Shown piece after piece: positions 27,056 through 35,895 of a DNA stretch of 64,000 nt. Under the pieces are notes generated by a model. It was not told the origin of the DNA, did no database searches, and was given only the letters and a program-made list of their open reading frames with translations. Where the stretch lies: assembly GCF_002994005.1 (NCBI RefSeq), contig NZ_POSN01000002.1, positions 65,855-129,854 on the forward strand, read 5' to 3'. The position numbers and the translations under genes are program-made. Source of the stretch: Apilactobacillus quenuiae. Its GTDB lineage: Bacteria > Bacillota > Bacilli > Lactobacillales > Lactobacillaceae. How positions within the stretch are numbered: the first letter of the stretch is position 1; each line of letters opens with the position of its first letter.

Positions 27056-27928
27056 CTATAAAATTACTTTCATATCGGCTGGTAATTCTAATTTAAATTC
27101 ACGGTCGACATTTGATAAGTCATCATGGAATTTTAAATAATAAGCATGTAATGCTTGGCGTTTTATTCCTCTATCTAAAGGTCCATTATATAATTGATCA
27201 CCTAACAGCGGATGCCCCAATGCAGTCATGTGTACTCTAATTTGATGAGTTCTACCTGTATGCAATTTAATTTTTACCAAAGTATTATTGGAAGCAATTT
27301 TTTCAATCCAATATTCAGTCATCGCATTTTTACCATCAGCAATCACTTCGCGACGAAAATTATCACCTACTCTGCCAATTGGTTTATCAATAATCGCATG
27401 GGACTTAGATAATACTCCATCAACAATCGCATAATAATATTTTTCAATCTGATGATTGGCTACTTGTTGGTTTGCCAAACTATTAGCTAACCGATTTTTA
27501 GCAACTAAAACTAAACCAGAAGTAAAACGATCTAAGCGTGTGATTAAATGTGGCTTTAAATCGTGACTGTCTATTTTTCTTAAATAACCTTTAATGCGAT
27601 TCACTAATGTATCTTCACGATTTGAGGGACCTGGAACACTAGTTAACCCTGCTGGCTTATTCACAACTAACCAATTATCATCTTCATATATAATATTAAT
27701 TGGATGATCACTAAAAGCAACCTCGTCATCACTTTTTTCATCAGGAAAAATAACTGTTAATTCATCGCCAGGTTTAACTTGAGCATCAAATTTAGTATTA
27801 TCATGATTCAGTAATATATTTCCGTTAGCTTTTAAGTCGTTATACATTCGATGACTAACACCTTTTTTTACTAAAAACTGCTTAATTCCATATTCAATTT
27901 TATCATTATTTGCCCAAGTGAATTCCAA
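27056..27928 (-). CDS. RluA-family pseudouridine synthase (RluD-like)
   Basis: Converts specific uridines to pseudouridine in rRNA or tRNA. The 290-residue enzyme has the catalytic motif ITRLDRFTSGLVLVAK (about residues 132-147), whose Asp is the nucleophile, plus the conserved HTGRTHQIRVHM and ALHAYYLKFH segments. The first 60 residues form an S4-like RNA-binding region, which is weaker than in RluD itself. The family usually reads RLDRDTSG; here the residue after RLDR is Phe, as in some Firmicutes relatives. TTG start after GGAGGAAAATAAC. First gene of a probable three-gene operon. Target site unknown. Confidence 0.92.
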   Translation of the reverse strand: MEFTWANNDKIEYGIKQFLVKKGVSHRMYNDLKANGNILLNHDNTKFDAQVKPGDELTVIFPDEKSDDEVAFSDHPINIIYEDDNWLVVNKPAGLTSVPGPSNREDTLVNRIKGYLRKIDSHDLKPHLITRLDRFTSGLVLVAKNRLANSLANQQVANHQIEKYYYAIVDGVLSKSHAIIDKPIGRVGDNFRREVIADGKNAMTEYWIEKIASNNTLVKIKLHTGRTHQIRVHMTALGHPLLGDQLYNGPLDRGIKRQALHAYYLKFHDDLSNVDREFKLELPADMKVIL

Positions 27929-28023
27929 AGTTATTTTCCTCCATTTTATTTATTATGTATGTTATATTAACATATTAATTGGATAGACTGCTAAATTTCA
28001 AAATTATAGAAAGAAGACATAAG

Positions 28024-28659
28024 ATGTTAAATTATAATGATCAAGAAAATTGGCCAAATAATTTTGGTAAAATGCAATCACCGATTAATTTATCAATCGA
28101 TAATCAAAATAAATATAAAGAATTTTTACCAATCAGTGTAGATGAATTCTACCAGTTAAATAATGAGATTGATGATGGAACTACGATTAGATTAAATGGG
28201 ATGGGTAACGCTACTGTTTTTAATCGTGAATTTAGCTTTCAACAAATTCACTTTCATACTCCCGCTGAACACACTATAAATGGTAAAGTTGCTCCTTTTG
28301 AAATTCATTTAGTTCACAAAAATAATATTGGACAAACTGTAGTTGTCGCATTATTAGTACAAATAGGTAATGCTAATGCATCAATCCAAGAAATTATTAA
28401 TAACTTTGTCCCTAATGAAGAAATTGATGTTTCAATTAATCTCACGGAATGGATTCCTAACTTAGCTAATGGATTTCATTATTCTGGATCACTTACTACT
28501 CCACCATTAACAGAAAATGTAGAGTGGGTAATTATAACCAATAGTCAAATAACAGTTAGTCAAAATCAAGTTGATTGGTTTGCTAAACAATTTGGTAATA
28601 ATAATCGTAAATGTCAATCAATCAATAATCGTAATATTGAGTACTATGAAAACAAATAA
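28024..28659 (+). CDS. Alpha-class carbonic anhydrase
   Basis: Zinc enzyme that interconverts CO2 and bicarbonate. The 211-residue protein shows the alpha-class landmarks in order: QSPINLS (near residue 19), the zinc ligands in QIHFHTPAEHTINGK (about 75-89; two His) and EIHLVHK (third His), and YSGSLTTPPLTENVEWVI (about 155-172) with the active-site Thr. Alpha-class enzymes in bacteria are usually secreted, but this one has no signal peptide and begins MLNYNDQENW, so it appears cytoplasmic. AGAAAGAAGACATAAG precedes the ATG at 28024; an upstream in-frame ATG at 27979 lacks a ribosome-binding site. Single gene. Confidence 0.92.
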   Translation: MLNYNDQENWPNNFGKMQSPINLSIDNQNKYKEFLPISVDEFYQLNNEIDDGTTIRLNGMGNATVFNREFSFQQIHFHTPAEHTINGKVAPFEIHLVHKNNIGQTVVVALLVQIGNANASIQEIINNFVPNEEIDVSINLTEWIPNLANGFHYSGSLTTPPLTENVEWVIITNSQITVSQNQVDWFAKQFGNNNRKCQSINNRNIEYYENK

Positions 28660-28700
28660 AAAATACATCCCTAAGTCAAATAATTAGGGATGTATTTTTT
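28658..28700. terminator. Bidirectional terminator
   Basis: AAATACATCCCTAA/TTAGGGATGTATTT stem with A and T runs on both sides, between the convergent carbonic anhydrase and UvrA-like genes. Confidence 0.9.
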
Positions 28701-31225
28701 TATAAATTAAACTTTTTAAAATGATTATTTAAATATCTCAAAGTCAGACTATTAGGACTCTTAATTAATTCGTTAGGTCTTCCAGTAGCCATGATTTCAC
28801 CACCAAAGTTACCGCCCTTAGGTCCTAAATCAATCATATAATCAGCATTAGTCATTAAATCTAAATCATGGGTAATTAAAACAATCGTCGCACCCTTTTG
28901 TTTCAATTGATTAATAACACCGATTAACGTTTGGACATCGATTGGATGTAGACCAACTGAGGGTTCATCAAATACAAACATCGTATCACTTTGATTATTG
29001 CTCAAATGTTTAACTAACTTTAAACGTTGCGCTTCCCCACCAGATAAACTGGGTGTACTTTCTCCTAAATGTAAATAATTCAGCCCAATTTCATCAAGAA
29101 TTTGTAATTGACCTTCAATTGATGGGACATTTTTGAAAATTGGTAACGCATCTTTTACTGATAATTTTAATAAATCAACAATACTATATCCATGCCATTT
29201 TATTTCTTGAATATTAGAATTAAAACGATCACCATGACAAGTGGGACAAACTTCTTCAATGTCTGGTAAATATTGAACATCTAAATGAATATTACCTAAA
29301 CCACCACAAGTAGGACAAGCCCCCTGCTTATTATTATAAGAAAACGCACCAATGCCATAATGCTTATCTTTAGCAGCTGGTAACCGGGCAAACATATGGC
29401 GTAAGTGATCCATGATAGTCGTGTAAGTAGCTAAAGTTGAACGTTCATTTTTACCAACAGGTTTAGCATCAACACTCACAATATTTTTAATTCCGGTCGT
29501 TAAACTAGCTACTTGTTTAGGTAACTTACCATGCTGATATTCGCGAATAGCTGGCACTAGACTATTTAAAATTAGACTAGTTTTCCCAGCACCAGAAAAT
29601 CCAGTAACTGCGGTAATTTGACCACTAGGAATAGTTGCTTGCACATTATGCAAATTATAATAATTATTTATTTTGATGTTGGTATCAGAACAATTAGCAT
29701 TTGATGGTACTTTAACATGCATAATATCAGCTTTACCATCGATAAATGGACCAATTAATGATTTTTGGTTATGTGTTAACTGTTTAGGTGTACCTTGTGC
29801 AATCACATTACCACCTTCATCACCGGAACCAGGTCCAATTTCAATTACCCAATCAGCTGCACTAATAATATTCACTTCATGGTCAACCACTACTAATGAA
29901 TTTCCTTGGGCAATTAATGCCCGAAAAATATGAATCAGGCCTTTAATATTATCAGGATGTAATCCGACTGAAGGTTCGTCTAATACATATAAAACGCCCG
30001 TTGTTTCTGTTCGCAAAGTTTTGGCCAATTGAATTCTTTGTAATTCACCAGTTGATAAAGTATTACCACTTCTAGAAAGGGTTAAGTAATCTAAGCCTAG
30101 TTCTAGTAATGGATTCAAATTATCATCTAAACTTTCAAATAAGATATCAGCCATATGTTGCATATTATCCGGTAATGATTGCTTAGTTGATTTTTGCCAA
30201 TGCTCTAATTCACCCAATGTTAAATCAGAAACTTCGGCAATGTTTTTATCAGCAACTAATTGATTTAACAATTCTGGATTCAAACGTGAACCATGACAAA
30301 TTGGACAAGTTGAAAAATGAAAAAATTTACTAATGCGATTGATTGCTCTTGAACTTTTAGCATTGTTCATTGAATCATATACTGATGCATATGCATTTTC
30401 ATATACAGCATTATCGGAATGAAATACCCTGCCAGTTGAAGTATGAAAATCGACAGGATATTTTTTCTTTTCACCATGTAAAACAATCTGTTTTTCTTTA
30501 TCAGTTAAATCTTTGTATGGTACATCAAGTCGAACCCCCAATGATTGGGCAATTGAGGACATAAAATTACGACCGGGTAAATGCCATGGTGCAATCGCAC
30601 CATCTTCAATCGATTCATTTTCGTCTTCTATAATTGTATCTGGATCTAGTGAACTAACTTGACCTGTACCTTCACATTTGGGGCATGCCCCACCAGAGTT
30701 AAATGCAAAATTTTCTGCAGACTTTGCCATAAATTGAACTCCACAAGTTGGGCATTTAATCATCCCCATCCCACTTTGACCATCATTGGGTAAATCCATT
30801 GACTGAGCAATTTTTAAACTGGGAGCAACTCGATGTCCATTGGGACAAACAGGTGATCCTAAACGTGAAAAAATCAATCTTACTATATTAAATATTTCGC
30901 TCATTGACCCGACTGTTGAACGTTCAGAAGGTACATTAGGCCGTTGTTTTAAAGCAATCGCTGATGGAATATGCCGAACTTCACGGACATTAGTATGAGC
31001 ACTTTGCCCAATTCGACGCCTAGTATATGTAGATAATGCTTCTAAATATCTTCTCGAACCTTCAGCGTACAAAATCCCCATTGCAAGTGAACTTTTCCCA
31101 GAACCAGATGGGCCTGAAATAGCGACAAATTGGTTTAATGGAATATCCACATCAATATTTTTTAAGTTATGCACATTTCCACCACGAACCTCAATTTGGG
31201 TAGGTAAAACATTTTTATTCTCCAT
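28700..31225 (-). CDS. UvrA-like ABC ATPase (UvrA2 type)
   Basis: Excinuclease-related ATPase. The 841-residue protein has two ABC cassettes: Walker A GPSGSGKSS near residue 38 and GFSGAGKTS near 541, signatures LSTGELQRIQLAKTL and LSGGEAQRLKLVKHL. Zinc-finger cysteines appear in CPTCG, CPKCEG, CPICHG, CPTCGG and CPTCHG. It is about 100 residues shorter than genuine UvrA (about 940), and the shortening fits UvrA2-type paralogues, which lack the UvrB-binding region and are associated with drug or DNA-damage tolerance. A housekeeping uvrA should exist elsewhere. The ATG at 31225 follows AAAGGA. Confidence 0.9.
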   Translation of the reverse strand: MENKNVLPTQIEVRGGNVHNLKNIDVDIPLNQFVAISGPSGSGKSSLAMGILYAEGSRRYLEALSTYTRRRIGQSAHTNVREVRHIPSAIALKQRPNVPSERSTVGSMSEIFNIVRLIFSRLGSPVCPNGHRVAPSLKIAQSMDLPNDGQSGMGMIKCPTCGVQFMAKSAENFAFNSGGACPKCEGTGQVSSLDPDTIIEDENESIEDGAIAPWHLPGRNFMSSIAQSLGVRLDVPYKDLTDKEKQIVLHGEKKKYPVDFHTSTGRVFHSDNAVYENAYASVYDSMNNAKSSRAINRISKFFHFSTCPICHGSRLNPELLNQLVADKNIAEVSDLTLGELEHWQKSTKQSLPDNMQHMADILFESLDDNLNPLLELGLDYLTLSRSGNTLSTGELQRIQLAKTLRTETTGVLYVLDEPSVGLHPDNIKGLIHIFRALIAQGNSLVVVDHEVNIISAADWVIEIGPGSGDEGGNVIAQGTPKQLTHNQKSLIGPFIDGKADIMHVKVPSNANCSDTNIKINNYYNLHNVQATIPSGQITAVTGFSGAGKTSLILNSLVPAIREYQHGKLPKQVASLTTGIKNIVSVDAKPVGKNERSTLATYTTIMDHLRHMFARLPAAKDKHYGIGAFSYNNKQGACPTCGGLGNIHLDVQYLPDIEEVCPTCHGDRFNSNIQEIKWHGYSIVDLLKLSVKDALPIFKNVPSIEGQLQILDEIGLNYLHLGESTPSLSGGEAQRLKLVKHLSNNQSDTMFVFDEPSVGLHPIDVQTLIGVINQLKQKGATIVLITHDLDLMTNADYMIDLGPKGGNFGGEIMATGRPNELIKSPNSLTLRYLNNHFKKFNL

Positions 31226-31256
31226 TAAAATTTTTCCTTTCATAAATTTATGCTAA

Positions 31257-31283
31257 AAAAGTGCCGATTATGTCTCAGCACTT
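31257..31283 (-). terminator. Terminator
   Basis: Minus-strand AAAGTGC/GCACTTT stem with a T run, right after the stop at 31287. Confidence 0.75.
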
Positions 31284-31286
31284 TAA

Positions 31287-31640
31287 TTATTTTTTATCGA
31301 TTTGGTTTAATAAATCCTTGATTCTTTGAATTTCATCTTTTGTGGGATGATCATTATTATTCAATATTTCATAAATTTGTTGACCAGAATCAATAATATC
31401 CTCTAGCCGGGAATCTAAATTATTAAAGAATAAGTTAGTTAACATTGAACGTAGATGTTCAACTCCATCTTTATCACCTTGAATGGCTCTTTCAGTCATT
31501 TTCTTAATAACAATTTTTACATTACGACGTTTTAATTTCTTTTCTTTATGACTATTATAGTATGGTAAGAATAGTGCTACTACAACTGATAATGACTCAG
31601 CTACAGCAGCTACCCATTCAGCTAATTCTCCGCTATGCAT
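31287..31640 (-). CDS. Small membrane-anchored hypothetical protein
   Basis: I do not recognise a family. The 117-residue product has one N-terminal hydrophobic segment (about residues 5-25, EWVAAVAESLSVVVALFLPY) followed by a strongly basic stop-transfer stretch (HKEKKLKRRNVK) and a charged helical cytoplasmic part. The ATG at 31640 is chosen because AGGAGATG lies upstream; the longer frame to 31697 overlaps the preceding terminator. It has its own terminator. Topology resembles small phage-associated or stress membrane proteins, but that is only a resemblance. Confidence 0.72.
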   Translation of the reverse strand: MHSGELAEWVAAVAESLSVVVALFLPYYNSHKEKKLKRRNVKIVIKKMTERAIQGDKDGVEHLRSMLTNLFFNNLDSRLEDIIDSGQQIYEILNNNDHPTKDEIQRIKDLLNQIDKK

Positions 31641-31675
31641 ATGTAATTCATCTCCTAAAATTATTGTAGCAGACA

Positions 31676-31706
31676 AAAAGCATTGCCCAAAAGACAATGC
31701 TTTTTG
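31676..31706 (-). terminator. Terminator
   Basis: Minus-strand AAAAAGCATTG and CAATGCTTTTT form a stem with a T run, after the stop at 31719. Confidence 0.85.
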
Positions 31707-31718
31707 TTAAATATTCTT

Positions 31719-32162
31719 TTAAAATTTTCTTATTTTAGTTATAGATGATAAATTCCAAAAAGAAAAAAATGCTGTCACAATTGGAATAATTAAAATACCC
31801 ATAAGAACTATTGGTAAATATGTTTCCATTCTAAACATTAACATTAGTCCATAAATTCCAGGAATAAGATTAACTAACATTTCCCAATAAGCACCTTTTA
31901 ATCGATAACCATTGTGTTTTCCTTGATTAAATAATAAATAGTGAATTAAGGAACCAATTAGACCAACTAAAAACACCAAGTTTCTGAGTAATATAACCGC
32001 ATCAGGAATTGGTTTATTCATAAAAGAAAATAATGAAAAGTAACTTACTGGAAGAAATAAAGCCATTACCAGTCCATATAAAGAATTCCAAATGATACAG
32101 ATAATTCGTAAAAAACTAATTCTAGATTGAATAAAAGAAATCCTCCTGTAATTAATATCCAT
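31719..32162 (-). CDS. Hypothetical membrane protein (four membrane segments)
   Basis: No recognised family. The product has about four hydrophobic segments with a positively charged N-terminus and C-terminus (SITKIRKF). It follows the secreted-protein gene. The start is uncertain: ATG at 32162 would overlap the upstream stop and has no ribosome-binding site, whereas a perfect AGGAGG (32142-32147) lies just after that stop and 9 nt before an in-frame ATT at 32132 (see findings). Either start leaves the first membrane segment intact. It probably forms a two-gene unit with the secreted protein, whose partner it may be. Confidence 0.75.
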   Translation of the reverse strand: MDINYRRISFIQSRISFLRIICIIWNSLYGLVMALFLPVSYFSLFSFMNKPIPDAVILLRNLVFLVGLIGSLIHYLLFNQGKHNGYRLKGAYWEMLVNLIPGIYGLMLMFRMETYLPIVLMGILIIPIVTAFFSFWNLSSITKIRKF

Positions 32163-33150
32163 CAATTTGCCAATCAAACTGATCTTTTTTACTAATAGAA
32201 TGATATCTATTTCCATAATCCTTATATCCTAATGCTCCAACCCAATATAATATTTTATTTTTAGGAAATTTAGCATTATTGTTTATTATAATTTTTTTAC
32301 CTAAGTTATTTTCAGAAGCAGAATATAATGAAAGAATATTGCCCTTATTATCTACATGCGTATTATACTTCTCAAAAACTGTACGCTTAAAAAATAAAAC
32401 TTTTACCTTCTTAGGAACATAATAAACATGATTATTAATCTTTATCATAAAAATATTTGAATTATATTTTTTAATTTTAAGTTTACTGGTATTAATAAAT
32501 CCTAAGCTCTTTTTATTTTTAGTCTGAGTTGCATAAATATAATTATCTGCATGTTTATAATGAGCATCATCATGATTTAATTTGTATATACTTTTATAAA
32601 TAGGAATATTCATATTATACCAATCATAATCACCATCATCATAGGCTTCAACATGCAATGACTTATATGCAAAATCTGGATTAACATATCCAGTTTCCCA
32701 TTTTTTGGCTGAAAATTGATAAGATGAAACTTTTTTTAATGGCTTTAACTGCACTGATGAAGGATCGATTAAGTCCTTTCTAACAAGGTTAATTAAATCT
32801 TCATAACTATTTACTTTTTGTTTAACAACATCAGAATGATTAAAAACAATTTCATTTAAAATAGATTGAGCCCGACTTTGTGTAAATTGGAAATGATTCA
32901 GATAATTTAAAACTTCATCTAGTTTTTTATTAGCGACCTGTTTTTCCTGATCATAACTACTCTTGTTCTTAACATAAAAGAAATCATAGAGATCATTAAT
33001 ATTAGATGCTGGATTTTTATAAGTTTTAACATCCTGATTAATAGATACACTATTTAAATACGATGACTGATCAGCATTAATATGTGTAACGTTAAATAAA
33101 GGTATCATTAATCCAATTAATATAAGTAATTTAGCAATATTATTTTTCAA
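32152..33150 (-). CDS. Secreted protein of unknown function
   Basis: 332 residues with a clear N-terminal signal peptide (MKNNIAKLLILIGLMIPLFN, cleavage expected near residue 26 after NADQ). The mature part has two regions: a helical, charged region (about 45-130) and a C-terminal region rich in Lys, Asn and Tyr with repeated short beta-like stretches (YIYATQTKNKKSLGFI, NNHVYYVPKKVKVLF, GKKIIINNNAKFPKNKILY). The layout resembles surface or cell-wall-associated modules of lactobacilli, but no domain can be named. TTG start after AAGGAG. It lies 13 nt downstream of the fumarate reductase gene and ends within 11 nt of the next membrane gene. Confidence 0.8.
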   Translation of the reverse strand: MKNNIAKLLILIGLMIPLFNVTHINADQSSYLNSVSINQDVKTYKNPASNINDLYDFFYVKNKSSYDQEKQVANKKLDEVLNYLNHFQFTQSRAQSILNEIVFNHSDVVKQKVNSYEDLINLVRKDLIDPSSVQLKPLKKVSSYQFSAKKWETGYVNPDFAYKSLHVEAYDDGDYDWYNMNIPIYKSIYKLNHDDAHYKHADNYIYATQTKNKKSLGFINTSKLKIKKYNSNIFMIKINNHVYYVPKKVKVLFFKRTVFEKYNTHVDNKGNILSLYSASENNLGKKIIINNNAKFPKNKILYWVGALGYKDYGNRYHSISKKDQFDWQIDGY

Positions 33151-33162
33151 AATAAGCTCCTT

Positions 33163-34557
33163 TTATTTATCTTCAATATATTTAAACACTTGTTGACCAG
33201 CTTGACGACCAAAGATAACAGTTTCAGCAATGGAATTACCACCAATTCGATTATCACCATGTAGACCACCAGCAACTTCACCACCAGCAAATAATCCATG
33301 CACTGGTTGATTATTTGCATTCAGGACTTGAGTTTTAGCATTCACTTTAATGCCACCCATTGTGTAATGAACTGCTGGTGCAATATGAATAGCAAAATAG
33401 GGCCCTGCACTGATATCGCGATTCATTCCAGTTGTACGATTAAATTCAGCATCATGTTTAACGTTCACTGATTGATTCCATTTATCCAAAGTAGCTTTTA
33501 ATTCATCAGCATCTACTTTAATATTTTTAGCTAAATCACTAATAGAATCTCCATGAATAACTAAACCAATAGAATCATAAAAATTAATTGCTCCAACATG
33601 GTCACGAATGCCCTGATTTAAAATTAAATCTGCTGATTTTTCAGGTAATTGATTAATTGCAGCTGTAACATTCTTACGAGTATCTAATTCATTTACAAAA
33701 CGATGCCCCTTTTGATCAATTAAAATTGCACCTTCACCACGCACGGCTTCACCAATCAAGAAAGCATGATCATTATCTTGTTGGACGGTCGGATGAACTT
33801 GAATTTTATCCATATCCACTAATCCGGCTCCAGCATCAGTAGCTAACTTCAATCCATCGCCAGTTGCTCCGGGTTGATTAGTAGTTCGATAATGGGTTAA
33901 ATCACTGCGATATTTACCAATGATTCTTTTACTAGCACCAAAGCCGCCAGTTGCTAAGACAACTGCCTTAGCATGAATATCTTTCCTAGCGCCATCTGAT
34001 AACTTAACGTGAACGCCAGTTACTTCATTATCATTCTTTAAAATTGCATCTACATCAATATTATTGAAAACTGGAATCTCATCTTTTTCAACAATTTTCA
34101 AAAAATTAGTAACTAGAAATGCCCCAATGGGTGCTCCAGAGCTAGGGCGATGAGTTCTTCTAGTATGCATACCACCAGTAATCGTTAAATCATCTAAATC
34201 AATTCCATGATCAGCTAACCAATCGACAGACAATGCTGAATGACTAGTAAAATAATCTAACATCTCAGGATTGTTCTGCTTATCACCGCCAATAAAGGTG
34301 TCATTATAAAACGCTTTAAAACTATCAATAATATGATGTTTTAATTGTGTTTCTGTTTCAGCAGCATTCATCCCAGAAGATGCACGTGTTGAATTACCAC
34401 CTAGTTTATCCATTTTTTCTAAAATAACTGGTTTTAAGCCTAATTCATAGGCTTGAATCGCAGTAACTAATCCAGTTGAACCCGAACCAACAATTACTAC
34501 ATCATAGTTAGCTTTTAATTGATCTATTGAAGTTGGTTGAAATACATACTTTTCCAT
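33163..34557 (-). CDS. Soluble FAD-dependent fumarate reductase (flavocytochrome c-type flavoprotein subunit)
   Basis: Reduces fumarate to succinate, using flavin electrons. The 464-residue protein has an N-terminal FAD-binding motif VVIVGSGSTGLVTAIQA (about 20-36), GGNSTRASSGMNA (about 53-65), the catalytic-site landmarks GHRFVNELDTR, HYTMGGI and LHGDNRIGGNSIAE (the His and Arg residues correspond to the proton-transfer and substrate positions of the family), and no heme or FMN-binding extension. It is the short, soluble form. Electron donor is not encoded next to it. No signal peptide, so it is cytoplasmic. AGGGGTGTG precedes the ATG. It may serve NADH reoxidation in a fermentative cell. 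Confidence 0.92.
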   Translation of the reverse strand: MEKYVFQPTSIDQLKANYDVVIVGSGSTGLVTAIQAYELGLKPVILEKMDKLGGNSTRASSGMNAAETETQLKHHIIDSFKAFYNDTFIGGDKQNNPEMLDYFTSHSALSVDWLADHGIDLDDLTITGGMHTRRTHRPSSGAPIGAFLVTNFLKIVEKDEIPVFNNIDVDAILKNDNEVTGVHVKLSDGARKDIHAKAVVLATGGFGASKRIIGKYRSDLTHYRTTNQPGATGDGLKLATDAGAGLVDMDKIQVHPTVQQDNDHAFLIGEAVRGEGAILIDQKGHRFVNELDTRKNVTAAINQLPEKSADLILNQGIRDHVGAINFYDSIGLVIHGDSISDLAKNIKVDADELKATLDKWNQSVNVKHDAEFNRTTGMNRDISAGPYFAIHIAPAVHYTMGGIKVNAKTQVLNANNQPVHGLFAGGEVAGGLHGDNRIGGNSIAETVIFGRQAGQQVFKYIEDK

Positions 34558-34594
34558 TTTTCACACCCCTAAATATTTAATTAAAATAAAAGTA

Positions 34595-35071
34595 TTATTT
34601 ATACATAATATAGATAGAATAGCATGTCGATATCAAATAAGCATGAAATATTATCCATGCGAGATATGGATACAAATTATATATTTTATTTCTTTTATAC
34701 ATTTTATCCAAATGGATGCCCATAAATTTATTATGATTTTTAAAATGAATACTTAGTATTATTAAAATTACATCTAAAACTAATATAAAAAATACCAAGA
34801 TAATACAGATAAAATATACGGGTAACTTATCAGAACTAGAAAAAGTAATAATAGCTATATATATACCAATAATCATTCCAACAGTCATTCCTAAAATAGA
34901 TGAACGCCTTTGTGAACTAAGATATTCTAACAATCTTTTTCTATCTTCCTCTTGAAAAGAATTAATTATTTGATTCATTCTTTTTTTTCTTATTTTTTCG
35001 TTTTTTCTAGAGTACAATGCAAAACAAATAAGAAGAATAAAAAACATAAATCCTAATATATGAAAAAACAA
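34595..35071 (-). CDS. Hypothetical membrane protein
   Basis: About 158 residues with four hydrophobic segments (roughly 1-18, 58-75, 83-105 and 130-150) and a basic region SRKNEKIRKKRMNQI between the first two. No known family. I use TTG at 35071, 8 nt after GGAG; the GTG at 35080 lies inside that site. The gene is flanked by the fumarate reductase and the DUF1275 gene on the same strand. Codon use is very AT-rich, like its neighbours. Its existence rests on length, ribosome-binding site and position; the function is unknown. Confidence 0.7.
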   Translation of the reverse strand: MFFHILGFMFFILLICFALYSRKNEKIRKKRMNQIINSFQEEDRKRLLEYLSSQRRSSILGMTVGMIIGIYIAIITFSSSDKLPVYFICIILVFFILVLDVILIILSIHFKNHNKFMGIHLDKMYKRNKIYNLYPYLAWIIFHAYLISTCYSIYIMYK

Positions 35072-35162
35072 TAATATCACTCCAAATTATATGTAATTGG
35101 ATTAATGATAACATCTATATATCTTCTAGTTATAACACTCATACATTACTTTAATAAAATAA

Positions 35163-35816
35163 CTATTTTATAACTTTTTGATTAGTAAATAATAAAACAA
35201 TTAAAACAATAATTACATTCATGAAAATAGCATATTCGTCCAAAATATTAGTTAATAATCCCATCATTAATGATCCCAATATAAAACAAAATAAAATTAA
35301 AAATGTATCAATTGATATGCTCCTTGATTTAACATTTTTAAATCGTAAAAATGAATAAAAGTTATCCAACAATTTTCTTAAATTGCCGGTCATCATTAAT
35401 GGATTAAATGGATTGCCATTCATCAATTTAAATTCTTGAAATTGAGCTGCAGCTGCAATTGCTAGTAAACCTACAATAACAATGTCAGAAAGTATATTTG
35501 CTAAAATCCCTACGATAACTAATAAAATTACATCAATGATTAAAATAATTCTTTTAATATTATGTTCTTTATATCGACTAGCCTGTAAATGCTTAATAAA
35601 AACTACTCCTAAAGCAAACATTAAAATTGAAAATAAGTAACGAAGCGATTGCCACCATGCTAGCTTACTTAAACTAATGCCAAACAAAATAAAATTTCCA
35701 GTTTGTAAGCCAACAAAGACTTCCCCATGTTGCAAAAAAGTATATGCATCAATGGCACCTGAATTCATCGCTAACAATAAACCTACAATTGGGGTTTCGT
35801 AAATATTCTTATTAAT
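35163..35816 (-). CDS. DUF1275 (YoaK-family) membrane protein
   Basis: Membrane protein with about six segments. The family signature is clear: GAIDAYTFLQHGEVFVGLQT followed by GNFILFGISL (near residues 21-50), and NPLMMTGNLRK about 100 residues later. Role unknown. The only canonical start, TTG at 35777, would cut off the first membrane segment that relatives have. I extend it to 35816 because AAAAAGGAG sits 9 nt before an in-frame ATT there and the extra residues (NKNIYETPIVGLLLA) match the family N-terminus. This makes about 217 residues. An ATT start is unusual, and mutation of an ATG is an alternative explanation. Confidence 0.8.
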   Translation of the reverse strand: MNKNIYETPIVGLLLAMNSGAIDAYTFLQHGEVFVGLQTGNFILFGISLSKLAWWQSLRYLFSILMFALGVVFIKHLQASRYKEHNIKRIILIIDVILLVIVGILANILSDIVIVGLLAIAAAAQFQEFKLMNGNPFNPLMMTGNLRKLLDNFYSFLRFKNVKSRSISIDTFLILFCFILGSLMMGLLTNILDEYAIFMNVIIVLIVLLFTNQKVIK

Positions 35817-35895
35817 ATTTAAATGCTCCTTTTTAAATCAAATTATATTTATAATCATAATATATAAATATTAATAAAAATACTATTTAATATTT

